Source of the DNA: Cycas panzhihuaensis | Lineage: Eukaryota > Cycadophyta | DNA length: 64,000 nt | Reading direction: 5' to 3' | NCBI GenBank assembly: GCA_023213395.1 | Contig: CM041465.1 | Span: forward strand, 174,351,741 to 174,415,740 | Shown: positions 12,591 to 24,300 of the stretch, piece by piece | Layout: every line of letters begins with the position of its first letter | Position numbering within the stretch: position 1 is the first letter of the stretch | The notes under the pieces: model-generated | What the model was told of the DNA's origin: nothing | Seen by the model: only the letters and a program-made list of their open reading frames with translations | Database searches by the model: none | Translations under genes and position numbers: made by a program

Positions 12591-13506
12591 TCAGTCGAAG
12601 ATGGAGGGCCTAAGGCCGAGTTGCCTTTGGAATTTTTTAAACTTCACCTTTTGCAGTTGTTTGGTAAAGATATCAGCTACTTGATCTATTGTGGGGTAGT
12701 ATTTCAGTTGAATTATATCGTCATAAATAAGTTCTCTAATCCTGTGGACTTTTGTACTTATGTGTTTGGTACGATCGTGAAATATAGGATTTTTTGTCAT
12801 GCAGATTGCAGATTGATTATTCACATGAAGACTCGTAGGACTTATTTGGGTGATATTCAATGTTTCTAATAATTTTCTTAGCCATATCACCTCCTTATTG
12901 GTCTTAGAAGCAATAATATATTTAATTTCGATAGTTGAATATATAATTATCTTATACTATGTAGATCTCCATGATATTAGTGTTGTTCCTAGAAACATCA
13001 CATACCCAGACGTAGATCTTCCTGTATCTTTGTCTTCTACAAAGTATGAGTCTGTGGATGCAAAAATCTTAAAGTTTGAATTAGGTTCATATAACAGACC
13101 ATATTTACTGGTCATCTTAAGGTATATCAACACTCGCGTTACTGCCTGCTAATGATTCTACCTAGGATTTGTTATGTAACGAGTAAGAATGGCAATAGAG
13201 TGTGCAATATTTAGCCTTATATTCGTAGTGTAGATGAGATTACCTATAAGTTTCCTGTAGAGTGTTATGTCTGCCTCCCCAGTATTACCTTCAGCTTAGA
13301 GTTTGGTATTAGGGTCCATAGGTAAAATCACTGGTCAAGCATCTTCTAACTGGGATTTAGTTAGAAGATCGTTGATGTATTTTTCTTGGGAGAGAAAAAA
13401 AAATTCATTCTTTTGTATTACTTCAATTCCCAAGTAATATTTCATCAAACTGAAGTCAGACAATTCAAATGTTTTACCAAGGTTTTTTTTTTAGCTGGCT
13501 TATTGC
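12591..13506 (-). pseudogene. E2 RT C-terminus and RNase H, broken
   Basis: Read from 13506 down: LMKYYLGIEV, a decayed IGNLIYTT block, then RNase H with FASTDSYFVEDKDTGRSTSG, the first catalytic Asp region of copia RNase H (normally D-SDYAGD-DTRRST), and later SATLHVNN/QSAICMTKNPIFHDRTKHI. The end, VADIFTKQL..., is the usual copia Pol C-terminus. RNase H would remove the RNA strand from the hybrid. The last 99 codons (12591-12890) are open; the rest has stops and shifts. Confidence 0.88.
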
Positions 13507-14130
13507 CTATTCACTATTACCCATTACTAGCATGCCATCCACAAAGATTATGAGATAAGTGACTTTATCCTTATGGTGTTTAATGAATAATGTTATATCA
13601 ATATCTTGGTAGTCACAAACCTTATATCTAAGTTGCCTTATTCTTTTAGACAACTTGGCAAACTGAGCACAGGGGACTTGTTTAAGGCCGTATAAGAACT
13701 TTCTAAGCCTACAAACCTTATACTCTTGGCCTTCAATCTCATATTCTTCTAGTTGAGCCATGTAAACTTCTTCTTTAAGATCTCTATTAAGAAATGCAGT
13801 TTTAATATTGAGTTGGTGGATTTTCTAACCTTGTTGAGTAGCCAAGACGCAAGAGTTCTAATTGTAGGCCACTTAGTTGTAGGTGCAAAGACTTCAGTGT
13901 AGTCGATACCTTCCCTTTGTATAAATTCTTTAGCTATCAACCTCGCCTTGTGTTTTTCAAGGGTGTCATCTGATCTATATTTGTTTTTGAACACCCATTT
14001 ATTTTGAACTACCTTTCTGCTAAGTGGTAGATCAACGAGCTCTCATGTACCATTCTTGATAAGAGATTGGTACTCTTCATTCATAGCATTTCTCTAAACT
14101 ATATGTTTTACAGCTTCTTGGTACGAGAAG
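13507..14130 (-). pseudogene. E2 reverse transcriptase, broken
   Basis: The N-terminal block at 14130-13995 has RNAMNEEYQSLIKNGT and VFKNKYRSDDTLEKHKARL, then EGIDYTEVFAPT. The next part has RLRKFLYGLKQVPCAQF and the active site YLIIFVDGMLVMGN, where copia RT has Y-V-D-D-M; the second Asp is Gly. The expected DVxxAFLxG block is shifted out of frame near 13790. It would copy element RNA into cDNA but lacks a catalytic Asp. Confidence 0.88.
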
Positions 14131-14246
14131 GGCTCTTCATTAAGAGTAAGGTGCAATTTTTCTGATTCAAGCTCAGTATATAATGATTCTTGTATCCTTG
14201 CTCTATGGGCACTTTGAGTGAGAATTTTACTGATCCAGGAGGATCT

Positions 14247-15027
14247 ACCATATGTTTACAAGATGCAGAAAATTCTAAGCATTGGTATAACTGAAAGAGA
14301 TATGGCCAAATGGTATCAAAATTATATGAAATTTTGTGTAAAAGGAGAAGACACATTCTACTAGATGTGTACAAAAGGTGGGGTTCAGAAAATATCATTT
14401 GATTAGAGTTCAAGCCTTGTTTTTGCATAAAATTAATCCCACAGCTAGTAGAAAAAATAGAAAATATATATTATTATTATATGAATAGAAATATGGCCAA
14501 ATGACATCCAAATGAGCTATAAATTTGAGGAAGCTGTGGGGACATGCGTTCCTATACGTGTACCAAATTTGAGCCAAATTGGAGTATGTTAAGATCTGTT
14601 ACAAGCTGCAACTTTTTAAGAATTGCATGAAGGCCACTTGGATAACATGCATTCTAGTGGTTAGTGGTTATACTTGCATTATTGCCACTTGTTAAACATG
14701 CAATTTTGGTTTCTTTCTATAAATTGAGACCTACTACAGGTTGGAGAGGTGGTTCTTGGAGACTTGACTTGGGAAGCATCCTTGGAGAAGCATTTGGAGG
14801 GTTGGAGTCCCTCTTATGGTATAATTGTAACATTTTATTCCTTGTAAATTTACCATTCTTTTTGCTAGTTGATTTCTCCACCATTAAATGGAGATTTTCA
14901 TAGTTTAATAAAAGTATTACTCCTCATACTTTTGGATCAATGCCAAGAATAAATGATTTGGTGTAGAATTTTCCTTTCATGGGCTCATAGTTGTTTTGAT
15001 GTTATTGAGATTTCTACACTAACTCCT
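14247..15027. mobile_element. 781-bp unclassified insert in E2, flanked by AGGATCT
   Basis: The copia sequence stops at about 14246 and resumes at about 15028. AGGATCT occurs at both edges (14240-14246 and 15028-15034), consistent with a 7-bp target duplication. Removing the insert brings the E2 linker and pre-RT coding segments together, one frame apart. The insert has no terminal inverted repeat, no LTR pair and no ORF I recognise. Two similar internal segments containing ATATGGCCAAATG lie at about 14313 and 14492. Its class is unknown. Confidence 0.55.
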
Positions 15028-15194
15028 AGGATCTCAAGGAGAAAAGGTTGATAATTGACTTCATCACCAACTAAGCTCTTTTGGGATCATTTACCCACCT
15101 CATCTAGTCATATATCCTTATTGAGCTAGTAGGCTTCTCGAGATCCTCGAGTTACGAATGAGGTCCTCATTTCCTCAACTTCTTGGTTCTCATC

Positions 15195-15419
15195 TTATTC
15201 ATTAAAATGATTATTTTGTGAGGAGGATGTTGATCCGCCTGAGGAAGATGGTCCTTCTACCACTGTTTTGCCTCTGTCAACTGACGATGGAGACGATGAT
15301 TCTTCTATAATGACTTTGTCTTTATCAACTCTGCTATCTTCAAAGGATGGTGCTAGATGTGCACTCATCAGATTAGAGTCACAACTTGTATCCTCCGAGA
15401 CTCTATTATCAGCTTCCAA
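15195..15419 (-). pseudogene. E2 integrase-RT linker (Ser/Asp-rich)
   Basis: An open stretch of 74 codons rich in Ser, Asp, Glu and Val (for example EESSSPSSVDRGKTVVEG). This composition is usual between integrase and RT of copia Pol. No catalytic function is expected. Confidence 0.7.
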
Positions 15420-15479
15420 TATTTGGAGTAATTTATGTCTATCCTCCCCCCGCCCCCAAATTTTAGAATTTAAACATCA

Positions 15480-16460
15480 TTCTTGATAACATTATTACGA
15501 CGACGTAGGGGTACTTTGGAGTCAAGTTTAAGTAACTGATCCTCTGTCTCCGCAAAAATGATATCTCTAGTAACAATGATTTTTTATTATGAAGGTATAA
15601 AAACCTTATGCCCTTTCTTATCTATAGGGTATCTAACAAAGATGCCTTTAAGTGCCCTTGGTTGGAGTTTATTTCGATCTACATCCAGAATGTGGGCATA
15701 GCATATAGAGCTAAAATTTTTTAAGTAGTGAATAATGGGGGCTTGTCTTAACCATTTTTCATTAGGTGATTATCCTTCCTTTAATGGGCTAATAACATTG
15801 ATACAATAAACAACTGTCCAGATGGCTTTGGCCCATAGGTAGGTAGGTACATTTTTGTATACCAACATAACCTAGGCTATGTTCATAATTGTCCTATTCA
15901 TGCGCTCAAAAACTCCATTTTGTTATGGGGTACCTGCTATTATTGTTTGATGCTTGATGATATTGTCTTGAAGGTAGCTTTTAAACTCATGTGAGGTATA
16001 TTCACCACCATTATCAGTTCGAAGATATTTGAGTTAATAACTAGAGTCTTTTTCAGTGAGGGTTGTGAAGTCTTTGAATACATGGAAGGCTTTATCTTTC
16101 TTGTGTAGAAAAGCTACCCATACTTTTCTAGTAAAATCATCAATGAAAGAGATATAATATAAGTTATCCTCTGGTAAAGGAATGGGCATTGGTTCGCACA
16201 AATCATAGTGCACTAATTGTAATGGATGGCTCGATTTCCATTGACTTTAGGGAAAGGGTTGTCGATGAGATTTGGCAATAATACAAGTTTCACATTTAAA
16301 GGGCTTAGAGGATAACTTTGGAAGATTTGGAAGAGTGTTAGAAAGATCTCTAAATCTATCAATGTGAACATGGCCTATGCGAGCATGCCAAAGAGCTTCT
16401 AGTGACAACCTTGGATGGGTCAATATGGAATTAAATATAAATTCTTTATCGGCACAAGGG
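15480..16460 (-). pseudogene. E2 integrase with HHCC zinc finger, broken
   Basis: It reads ALWHARIGHVHIDRF and CETCIIAKSHRQPFP (HHCC), then the core with VHYDLCEPMPI (first Asp), FIDDFTRKVWV, LRTDNGGEYTS (second Asp, intact GGEY) and NGVFERMNRT (catalytic Glu). YAHILDVDRNKLQP and the C-terminal domain follow. The D,D,E triad is preserved, but stops, mostly TAG at Gln or Trp sites, interrupt the frame at least five times. Confidence 0.9.
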
Positions 16461-16462
16461 CT

Positions 16463-17064
16463 TTAGGCACAATGGGCTTCAGAAAATGAAGAGCCATTCA
16501 GTAAAAAGAATTTGCCAGAGAGATGTCCAGTCAAGACCACTTGATCAATTGGAGGATGAATGACCTGAAGAGTTTGGTCATTTACGGTTACACTCGGATC
16601 AAATCCATGAGAGACAAGTGTGGATAAGGAGAGTAGGTTTTGTTTGAGATTGGGTATGTATAAGACATCAAGCAATGTAAAATCTTCTAAGCTTAGGAGT
16701 TTTAGGCGAATGTTACCAATTCCTTCAATAGGTTGTTGTGATTTATCAACCATGTGAATAACTCCTTAAACATTTAAGTCAAATGTTTGATATAGACTGC
16801 GATTACACGCCATATGTTGAATTGCTCCTGTGTCCATGATCCACTGTCCATCGATTAAAGCCACACTATTTACAATTCTAATAGGGCTTGGCATTGGTGA
16901 AGGGAATTCATAAGTGATATATCCACATCGAGCTTCAAAGTATCTATTTGGTTAGTCAATGGTATTTGATACTGAAGATGCCTCAATACTTTAAAAGTGT
17001 TCTTGTACAAAACCTGCACCACTAAAGGATTCTTCACACGTTTCTTTAACATTATAAGCTCCAT
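16463..17064 (-). pseudogene. E2 aspartic protease, broken
   Basis: GQWIMDTGAIQHMACNR at about 16800-16850 carries an intact D-T-G triad, the copia protease active site, followed by the 96-codon open part MVDKSQQPIEGIGNIRL... to LPNLKQNLLSLSTL-like sequence at 16753-16463. The upstream part (17064-16870) belongs to the gag-protease junction. It would process Gag-Pol. Confidence 0.85.
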
Positions 17065-18042
17065 ATTTTGGTTGGAACTTGGCCGACTTATAAGTGGCAG
17101 TTCTGTAGTCTTTTACTAAGGTCCTTTATGGTTACACTAATCACATATAATAGTTTGATTACCTGTCCTTGAAGAGATACTAGTTTGGCCTGACTGTCTT
17201 GCTCTTTGTTGAGGTGGCCCTTGGCCTTAAGACTGTCAAGGCTGTGACTGAGGGTTTGATTGATCTTGTAGATGATTTTCTATATTTCTCCCTCTTCCTC
17301 TTGCTCGGTTATTTCCTCTGCCATGAGAGGGACCTTGATTTTTTGTGTATCAAGCTTCTTCTTCCACCTCAAAGGCTGCATCTAGAAGAGAGTCTGATGC
17401 TACAAAGTTGGTATCAAAGGTCTTGTCAAATTCTATGAACTTCTCGGCAAGTGCTTCGAAGTTGAGTGTCTTCAATGTTCCACTAGATTGAAGACTTCCA
17501 AGCAAGTTTTTATAATCAGGGACATGTAGACATAACTAGATCAAGAATGTCTAAGTGATACATTGGGCCTTAAAATCTTTATCAATTACTTGTTTTATTA
17601 GTCGAAGGAGATTTATTGTCTCATGAGCTCGTCCCTTTTGTATTTTTAATTTATTTATTTTTAAAATAAGATGAACAAATTTTAAATTTGATTTGGTATC
17701 AAAGTTCTTCTTAAGAACTTCAAGCACTTTCTAGGCTGTGTCATGTTACTCTTCATTTATCAAGTTATGCAAAAAGTGATCAATGACCAACAAAATTCTT
17801 GCACGATTTTGTTCATCATCTATCTCCCATTGTAGTTTGGCTGCAACATCTATAGGAGCTGTTAGGGTGGATCTACTAGAAGCAGGTGTTGTAGCTGTTA
17901 CTGGTATAATGGGTATAAGCTGCAAATGGGCTTTCCAAAGGCCTTTATACTTTGCAGCATTTTTAAATCCAGTGTACCACAAATCTCAATTTTCTTTGCC
18001 TTTCAATATACACTATACATTCTGCTTGAATTGAGATGACAT
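17065..18042 (-). pseudogene. E2 gag, broken
   Basis: The likely start is the ATG at 18042 (MSSQFKQN). A stop follows early, then the frame resumes as WYTGFKNAAKYKGLWKA and runs to 17746. Near 17130 a zinc knuckle remains as C-D-stop-C-N-H-K-G-P, so its His and last Cys are lost. Gag would form the particle core. Confidence 0.78.
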
Positions 18043-19980
18043 AGTGATGATGAAAAAGTAGAAGAGATGATAGAAGTATGTGCCACTGACACATATGGCT
18101 AGTATACCTAACGTAGCAGGGATGTAGAAATGAATGCTATGATGAGAAGTAAGCAATGATTAAGTATTTCTCAATAACTATGAAAAATAAGTATAAGCAA
18201 TGATATAAGAATGAGCCCTAATGTAGAGTTGGCAAAGAGTGGTGATGTGTCATGCCACTAACCTCTCACTTATATCCAAATGTAGGTGAGGTTTCGATGC
18301 CTAAGGCTTCTAGTATACGATTAGGGCCTTCACTCGTGATACTCGCACTTGCGCTTGATGATGAAATCCAAGTCACAGTAGAGCACAAGTACTCCCAATC
18401 CTTATCCAGTTTACCAGTGAGCATCTATATATCTCTTTTGAAGAGTCAAATAGTACGTACATATCCCACGGCTATGACAGATATTTGACCAGATTAATTT
18501 TAATCCTGTATTAAGGTTTTCAATTTTTCTGGGTGATTATCAAGATTATCCCTGATTGGAGGCCATAGGTATGGCTAACCTGTCCCTCCACCACTATTCC
18601 GGTTAAGACCAGACCTAGTATGAAACTCACACCTTCCTTAGGGCCTAGACTTCGACCAACCATGGTCTATTTCAACCAAGGTGAGTATGCGCACAAGTCA
18701 AGAACTGGCGGTATAAAGCATACAGATGAAATTCCTTTTAGGAATAATGTAAGTTATTTCTGAATAACTGAAAACTGAAATGGAAAAATGCCAAATATGC
18801 TTGCTTACTTTTCTTGTTTACTTTGATATTGCTGCTACTTTTGTGATGCTTTATACTATGTATGCAAATAGAAAAAATATGTTAGATTTAGTAAGAGAAC
18901 TAGATGTTACTTCTGATCCAAGGTTCCCCTTGCTTTAGTACAATATTTCTAAATATATTTTTAGAAATTTCAATACAAAAGCTACAATGGGCTAAAAAGG
19001 TGGATCAACTTGCTACTAAAATACTAAAATTTTAAAATCTATATGCATGCTATTTTGCCCTATTTTATGATTTTTTTACAAAATTTACAAATAATGATAA
19101 ATTGGTAATTTTTTCTAAAAATTATAAATATGAATGCCTAAATGTTAAAATCTAAATTTATGATAGAAGAAAAAAGTGTTTAGAATATTATTTTTGATAG
19201 AGTAGTGAAGTCAAATTTTTGAAAAGGCATACAAAAGTTTTGCCCGAAAAAAACACAAAAGCAGAATCTTGTTAGATCCACTATCTCAAAATATGAACCT
19301 CAATATGTCAAAAGTTATATTTTGACACATACTTCAACTTTTCCTTCTGCACCATCTCTAAAACTAGTAAAAAAATAATCTGAAATACCCTCGCAATATT
19401 CTTTATGGGGTTGAGTAGGCAAATTTAGCATCCGTGAGAAAACTGCATAGATCTCACTAACGAGTGGATGAAATTTGATGAGATTTATCTTAAAATGATC
19501 CTAAGACATAAATCTACTAGATCCCTCAATAAAATTTTCAGATTTTTAGCTTATAATTAAAGGATTTCATTAGGAAAAGTGCCTTAAGTCACTTATCTAC
19601 AAATTTTACCCTTTTGTCTCAGCCAAAACTTACTGTTGTAGGATGAATATGAAGTTACTCCAAAAGATAAAAATGATCCTTTAGTCAAGGCGACTTTGCA
19701 TGAAAAATTTTATCAAAATCTAAAATGGTCAAAATTTTCATAAAAATTTAGGTCTTTAATATTTTTGGGTCTGTTCCGGTAGTTGAGTGGCTTTAAAAAC
19801 CTATATTCTTCACTTTTGAAATTCTTCACACATAGAAAAATTAACAACATACAAAGTACTATAATTTTAAGCTCTCAAAATATTAAAAATAATGAATGCA
19901 CTCTCAATACTTCACATTAAGGTGAAGGAGAGACAAAATGACTCCATGCAAGTGGAATGGAATGAATAGATCGCCTTCTA
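18043..19980 (-). other. E2 long leader, non-coding
   Basis: 1.9 kb between primer site and gag, with no conserved coding similarity on either strand. The part at about 18490-18720 is less AT-rich than the rest but I recognise nothing in it. Confidence 0.5.
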
Positions 19981-19992
19981 GCTTTGATACCA
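19981..19992 (-). other. E2 primer binding site (tRNA-Met type)
   Basis: Minus strand TGGTATCAAAGC, two bases from the LTR end, matching TGGTATCAGAGC at 11 of 12 positions. Confidence 0.9.
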
Positions 19993-19994
19993 CA

Positions 19995-20293
19995 TGAAGG
20001 AATGATAGATCTAGGGAATAAATCACTCACATGCACACAATAGCAATGGAGAATGAAAAAAATATGAGAGTAAGTTTAGAGATGAGAATGAATAATTTCT
20101 TCCTCCTTAAGATTTCACCTTTTATTATTGAGGGTGAGCATTAGGGTTTGAATTTTCTCGCCTAATGACATGAACCTAAAATTACATCTAAATACACATC
20201 TAATGTATTTCATTAAGAGATTAATACTAGTAATATATCATAAGGTCAGATAATTAATCTACACAAATGACCTTAATACATTAACCTCTTTCA
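19995..20293 (-). repeat. E2 5' LTR
   Basis: 299 bp, aligned end to end with 11846-12144 without a length change. Ends TG...CA. Confidence 0.93.
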
Positions 20294-20298
20294 TTGTG

Positions 20299-20406
20299 TA
20301 CATTCCTCATGATATACTTCATTGATTATGCATGTTTAATATACTTCCATTACATATAATAACTATATCGCAATATGGTATTAGAGTTAAATTCTAAATT
20401 CTAACA
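20299..20406 (+). repeat. X1 5' LTR, second part
   Basis: This continues the LTR begun at 11448 after the E2 insertion and ends TTCTAACA. The corresponding X2 LTR ends TTCTAATA at 48452. Confidence 0.8.
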
Positions 20407-20423
20407 TGGTGTTAGAGCCATGT
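20407..20423 (+). other. X1 primer binding site (tRNA-Met type)
   Basis: TGGTGTTAGAGCCATGT directly after the LTR. X2 has TGGTATTAAAGCCATGG at the same place (48453). Confidence 0.85.
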
Positions 20424-23400
20424 TGTGAAAAATCTTATGGAAGCAAGTTGAAATCCTATATAAGCCATATTGATGAACTAGTTTAACTAATAGTAGAACC
20501 TATATGAGTTATTGATAGAACTAGTATAAGAGTCAACATGAGGTATGAATTATTGAGCTAGAAATTTGATTATGCCAATTATGCTAGTGACACATGACTG
20601 TGATACTATAGTAAGATGAAAGTGATGAAAACCATATACAAGACTGACGACCATGCATGTTACTAAATTTTATATGTATATATATTTATGCATGTATGCT
20701 TATATTCTTAAGTATACATGTTTGAAATAAGTCCACCATATATGATGAAGATATGAAAGAAATACTATTACCAGTTATATTCACCTATATATGTTATCCA
20801 CCTACAGAAGTGACTAAGATTTTATGAGACTAGACACCTCACCAAATCTCATAATTAGTAACAATAAATTATTCAAGTTATTATGAGAGCATGATAACCC
20901 AAGTAGAATTGATCATCTTGTGAGAGCAAAATGATAGTATTTTGTCGATAAAGTAAAACAAATAGTTAGTTCATATGATAATAAAAAGTGGCATGTTGAT
21001 AATTTAAGGTGTGTGCGACATGCATGATTTATTAGTAGTAAATAATACAAACGGATATATGAACCAAGAGCATGAATATGGTTGAATATTATGATAACAT
21101 AAGATTGATAGGTTATTTAAAGTAGTTATTTTCACAGCATGTATGAGGACTTCAAACACTATAAAATGATTAGTTAGGGTTTAACATATTATTAAGAGTC
21201 TGTAGATGTTATGAAATAACTTAATACATTTAATTGGGGGCATCTTTATGGCAGAATTTTATTTGTTTGGTGAATGGTTTGTTAGGCGATACATAAGAGT
21301 TATTTTAATAAGTATAAATTTGTAAACTAGGGTTTAAATAATAAGTATTTCTTTTACAACTAGGGTCAAAAATTTTGCCATTATAAATTATTATGAGATG
21401 TATTAAAAAATTGTATGAGGACTATATAATAAAGATTATATCATTACTGAGGAGTGTGTGAGGGCTTCAAGAATCTATGAGCTAACATTTATGAAGATCT
21501 CCCGTGATAAACTAAAATTTCATGGTGAATTATTATGTATGGGATATTAGATCTTATTGCAACTAAAAGAAGTTGTATTGATTCACACACCATTATTTTT
21601 TTGTGAGATTAATATATTAAGATGAACCTTGTCACCATCATCCATGACTAAAGATCATTACAGCCTTGCACTACTACCTTATATTATTAGTCCTGCCAAC
21701 CCATCAAACCCTATGTACATCATTAACTACTCTAAATCAAAGTCATCAGCATAGGGAAACTCTCTCCAACTCTTGAATGCATACCAAAAATTATAAAACT
21801 TATTGACTCATTGTATGGAAGTGTTATCATCCCTAAGACAGGGAATTGGTTGAGATATAAATCAGTGGCCATTCCTCGTGAAAATGGGACCAAACACTTT
21901 AAAAAAATCTTAAGAAGCACAATAAACTCCTTTACTTACTTTAAGTTGTAGAGCATCCTATGAGCAAAACCCAGCCATTTAAAGACTCTATGTCATTTGC
22001 TCACATATGCCCTGTGTAATGGTTCATTGGAAACACCATAAAATGCTACCTATGCCATGAAAATAAAATGTATATTTATCTCACCATTGCCTAATACACA
22101 CGTGTATACCTGTGAAGGAAAGATCATCTAATTTACTATAAAAAATTATGGAAAGAGAAGATTGTTGTAGAAGAAATTTTTTATCACATAAAAAAATTAC
22201 ATTTAATTTTATAAATTTAATTATTTTTTAATATGAGTTAAAATCTAGACATATAGGCAAATTAAAAAATTTGATAAATAAAATTATATTTTTTTTGTAA
22301 TGCTAAAAATATATTTAATTATTTTTTAGCATTTTTAAAATTCATGAAGCCCTTTAAGTCTTTAGTGAATGATCACATGGAGAAATAAAATGACTAGTAG
22401 CCCTAATTGAATAGGGCTAAATGAAATTTATTAAGGATCTCATATTTTCCATGATATATTGATGTATTTTTTAGTATAACTTTTCACTAAGGTATCTATT
22501 TTTTGTTCTATCAGTTATGTTGGAAAAAGAATTTTGAGACAGTTAAAACAAGTGGTCGCAAGATATATTTCAAAGATCATATGATAGAAATATTAATGGA
22601 TAATATTAATCAAAATATTTTTAACCTCATAAAAGTTACATTTTATAACCTTTTTTTTAAATTATTTTTATATTTTAATGGTTTCAGAGGCTCTAAAGAT
22701 GATGATGATGATATTAGATAATGATATTATTAATGATTGTTGAAGAAAGAAGAAGAAAGTTTTATTTAAATATAAACACAAAAAAGCTTATTTATAATAT
22801 TTTAAGGTTTAAAATATATGAAAATTTATGAAGTGGGAATATATTTGATATGATATTAATGTGATAATATTTTAATATATGTTGGACATATGAAAATCCC
22901 CTTGGAATTCATACGTTTGATAAAGTGCAATGGCCAATACTTATCAAATGCAAGATGATACATTTATTTGACACCTCTTTTTTGAATGAATAGTTGATGA
23001 TACCTATTTAACGATTGATAACACCAGTTGATATTTGACAAAGGGCTTAAATTATTTATTTGTTAGAAAAATAAGTTAATGAGAAATTAAGTTTACTACA
23101 TGTTTATGTAACAAGAAGAAGAAGAAGAAAAAGTCTCATATATTGATTACTTGGCATACCAATTTAGTCGTTGAAGTTATCCAATTGATATATTAGATAA
23201 GTATTTGTTAGTTAGAAATCTGACTAGTTGTATATAATAAGAGGCATAGAAACACACTATTTATATTGCCTTATTACAACAAACTTGTCTAAGTAATATA
23301 CCATGTTCCCAAAGTTAGTTTGTTTAGATTATTGATTTGCTAAGTTGACATTTTATTTATTAATTTCTAAAAGAAAGCTATTAATATGTACACAGATGGA

Positions 23401-24035
23401 GAAAGCACATAAGGTTATCTTATATACAAGAGATATGGAAAAGTTTCATAGGCTACTCTTGTACAACACACAAATTATGTTGTTAATCTCATATGCAAGA
23501 TGTGAGAAATTTGAGATTACTCTTGTTTATTGATGAACCACGTACAAAAGGCACTTTTAGAGAACTAACAATTACAGTGGCTAGTTACCTATATATTTTG
23601 GTAGATTATTATTATTTTATATAGACATCAATAATTATTTTAGTTTATGAGATAAGTGGTTGACAGATGATGATTGATTATAGCTTTACAAGTGAAGATA
23701 TGAAGATGTTATGAAAAATACTTCATATAAATATGGTAGTGAAAGTCATATGTATTGGTTGATGTTTGATGATTGGTTTATAGATTTATAGGTTTGTTGT
23801 TCATAATTAATTACTAATGATTACAAATGACTATAGGTTGATTACAAGTATTATATATTAATGCTTATAGAAAATAAACATGATGATTAACATATTTACA
23901 AGTTACAAGTGCTATAGATTTATATAGCTTGATACATATTTTGATACTAATTACATGTTATAAATTCTAGTGTATAGGCAAACATGAAGATTAAACATGA
24001 AGAATTGAAAATAAAGATTTAAAGATATTAAACAT
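20424..24035 (+). other. X1 interior: shared flanks around a private central segment
   Basis: The 5' part (to about 21590) and 3' part (about 22330-24035) match X2. Clear anchors are GAGCTAG-rich sequence near 20460-20560 versus 48500-48600, and TTTTGAGACAGT near 22530 versus 50680. The centre (about 21600-22160) does not resemble the X2 centre. One plus frame there is open for about 65 codons (GKLSPTLECIPKIIKL, then SLYGSVIIPKTGNW), with no family I recognise. A GAA/AAG run lies at 23113-23133. Confidence 0.55.
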
Positions 24036-24045
24036 TAAAAGGGAG
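24036..24045 (+). other. X1 polypurine tract
   Basis: TAAAAGGGAG directly before the 3' LTR. X2 has AAGGGGAAA in the same position. Confidence 0.75.
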
Positions 24046-24300
24046 TGTTGACATATGTGATTATTTATATATCTTTTAATGTTAATATTGTAGACTCACA
24101 CAAAAGTACACTTACCAAATATATTGAGAGATGTGAAACATAAAAGTATTCATGTGCACATCCTATTAGATGATGAAGAGGCTCAAGAGATATAATAAGC
24201 TACTCATGAGGTGACTATTGATATAGATATATACACATACTACTTGAGATATTTGAGAATGGTTTGTGACCTATTGGGATTAATGTTTATTTTACCCTAA
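24046..24300 (+). repeat. X1 3' LTR, clear part
   Basis: Starts TGTTGACATATGTGATT and follows the 5' LTR as far as GACCTATTGGGATTAATG near 24290. After that the match to the other X LTRs fades, so the LTR is either truncated or strongly diverged. Confidence 0.7.

Larger units (their letters stand above)
11846..20293 (-). mobile_element. E2: complete Ty1/copia retrotransposon with both LTRs and TSD
   Basis: Two 299-bp LTRs (11846-12144 and 19995-20293) bound the element, in a TTGTA/TTGTG duplication of the X1 LTR (11841-11845, 20294-20298). On the minus strand the order is 5' LTR, tRNA-Met primer site, leader of about 1.9 kb, gag, protease, integrase, linker, RT, RNase H, polypurine tract, 3' LTR. 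The LTRs differ at about 39 of 299 positions by eye (near 13 %), so the insertion is old. Coding frames are long but contain stops, mostly at sites where Gln or Trp is expected. A 781-bp insert (14247-15027) lies between integrase and RT. Confidence 0.93.
11448..24300 (+). mobile_element. X1: non-autonomous LTR retrotransposon (LARD-like), split by E2
   Basis: The 5' LTR begins TGTTGGAATATGTG at 11448, is interrupted by E2 (11846-20293), and resumes to end ...TTCTAACA at 20406. A primer site follows at 20407. The interior of about 3.6 kb (20407-24045) has no gag or pol. A purine tract and a second LTR (TGTTGACATATGTG) lie at 24036-24300. The same LTR, primer site and flanking interior occur in X2 (from 47894), so this is a family. 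With no coding capacity it would need proteins from another element. X1 is inserted in the RT of G1. Confidence 0.8.

Noticed and set aside
12621-12869. Plus-strand 82-codon ORF
   Set aside because: It is the antisense of the copia RNase H C-terminus.
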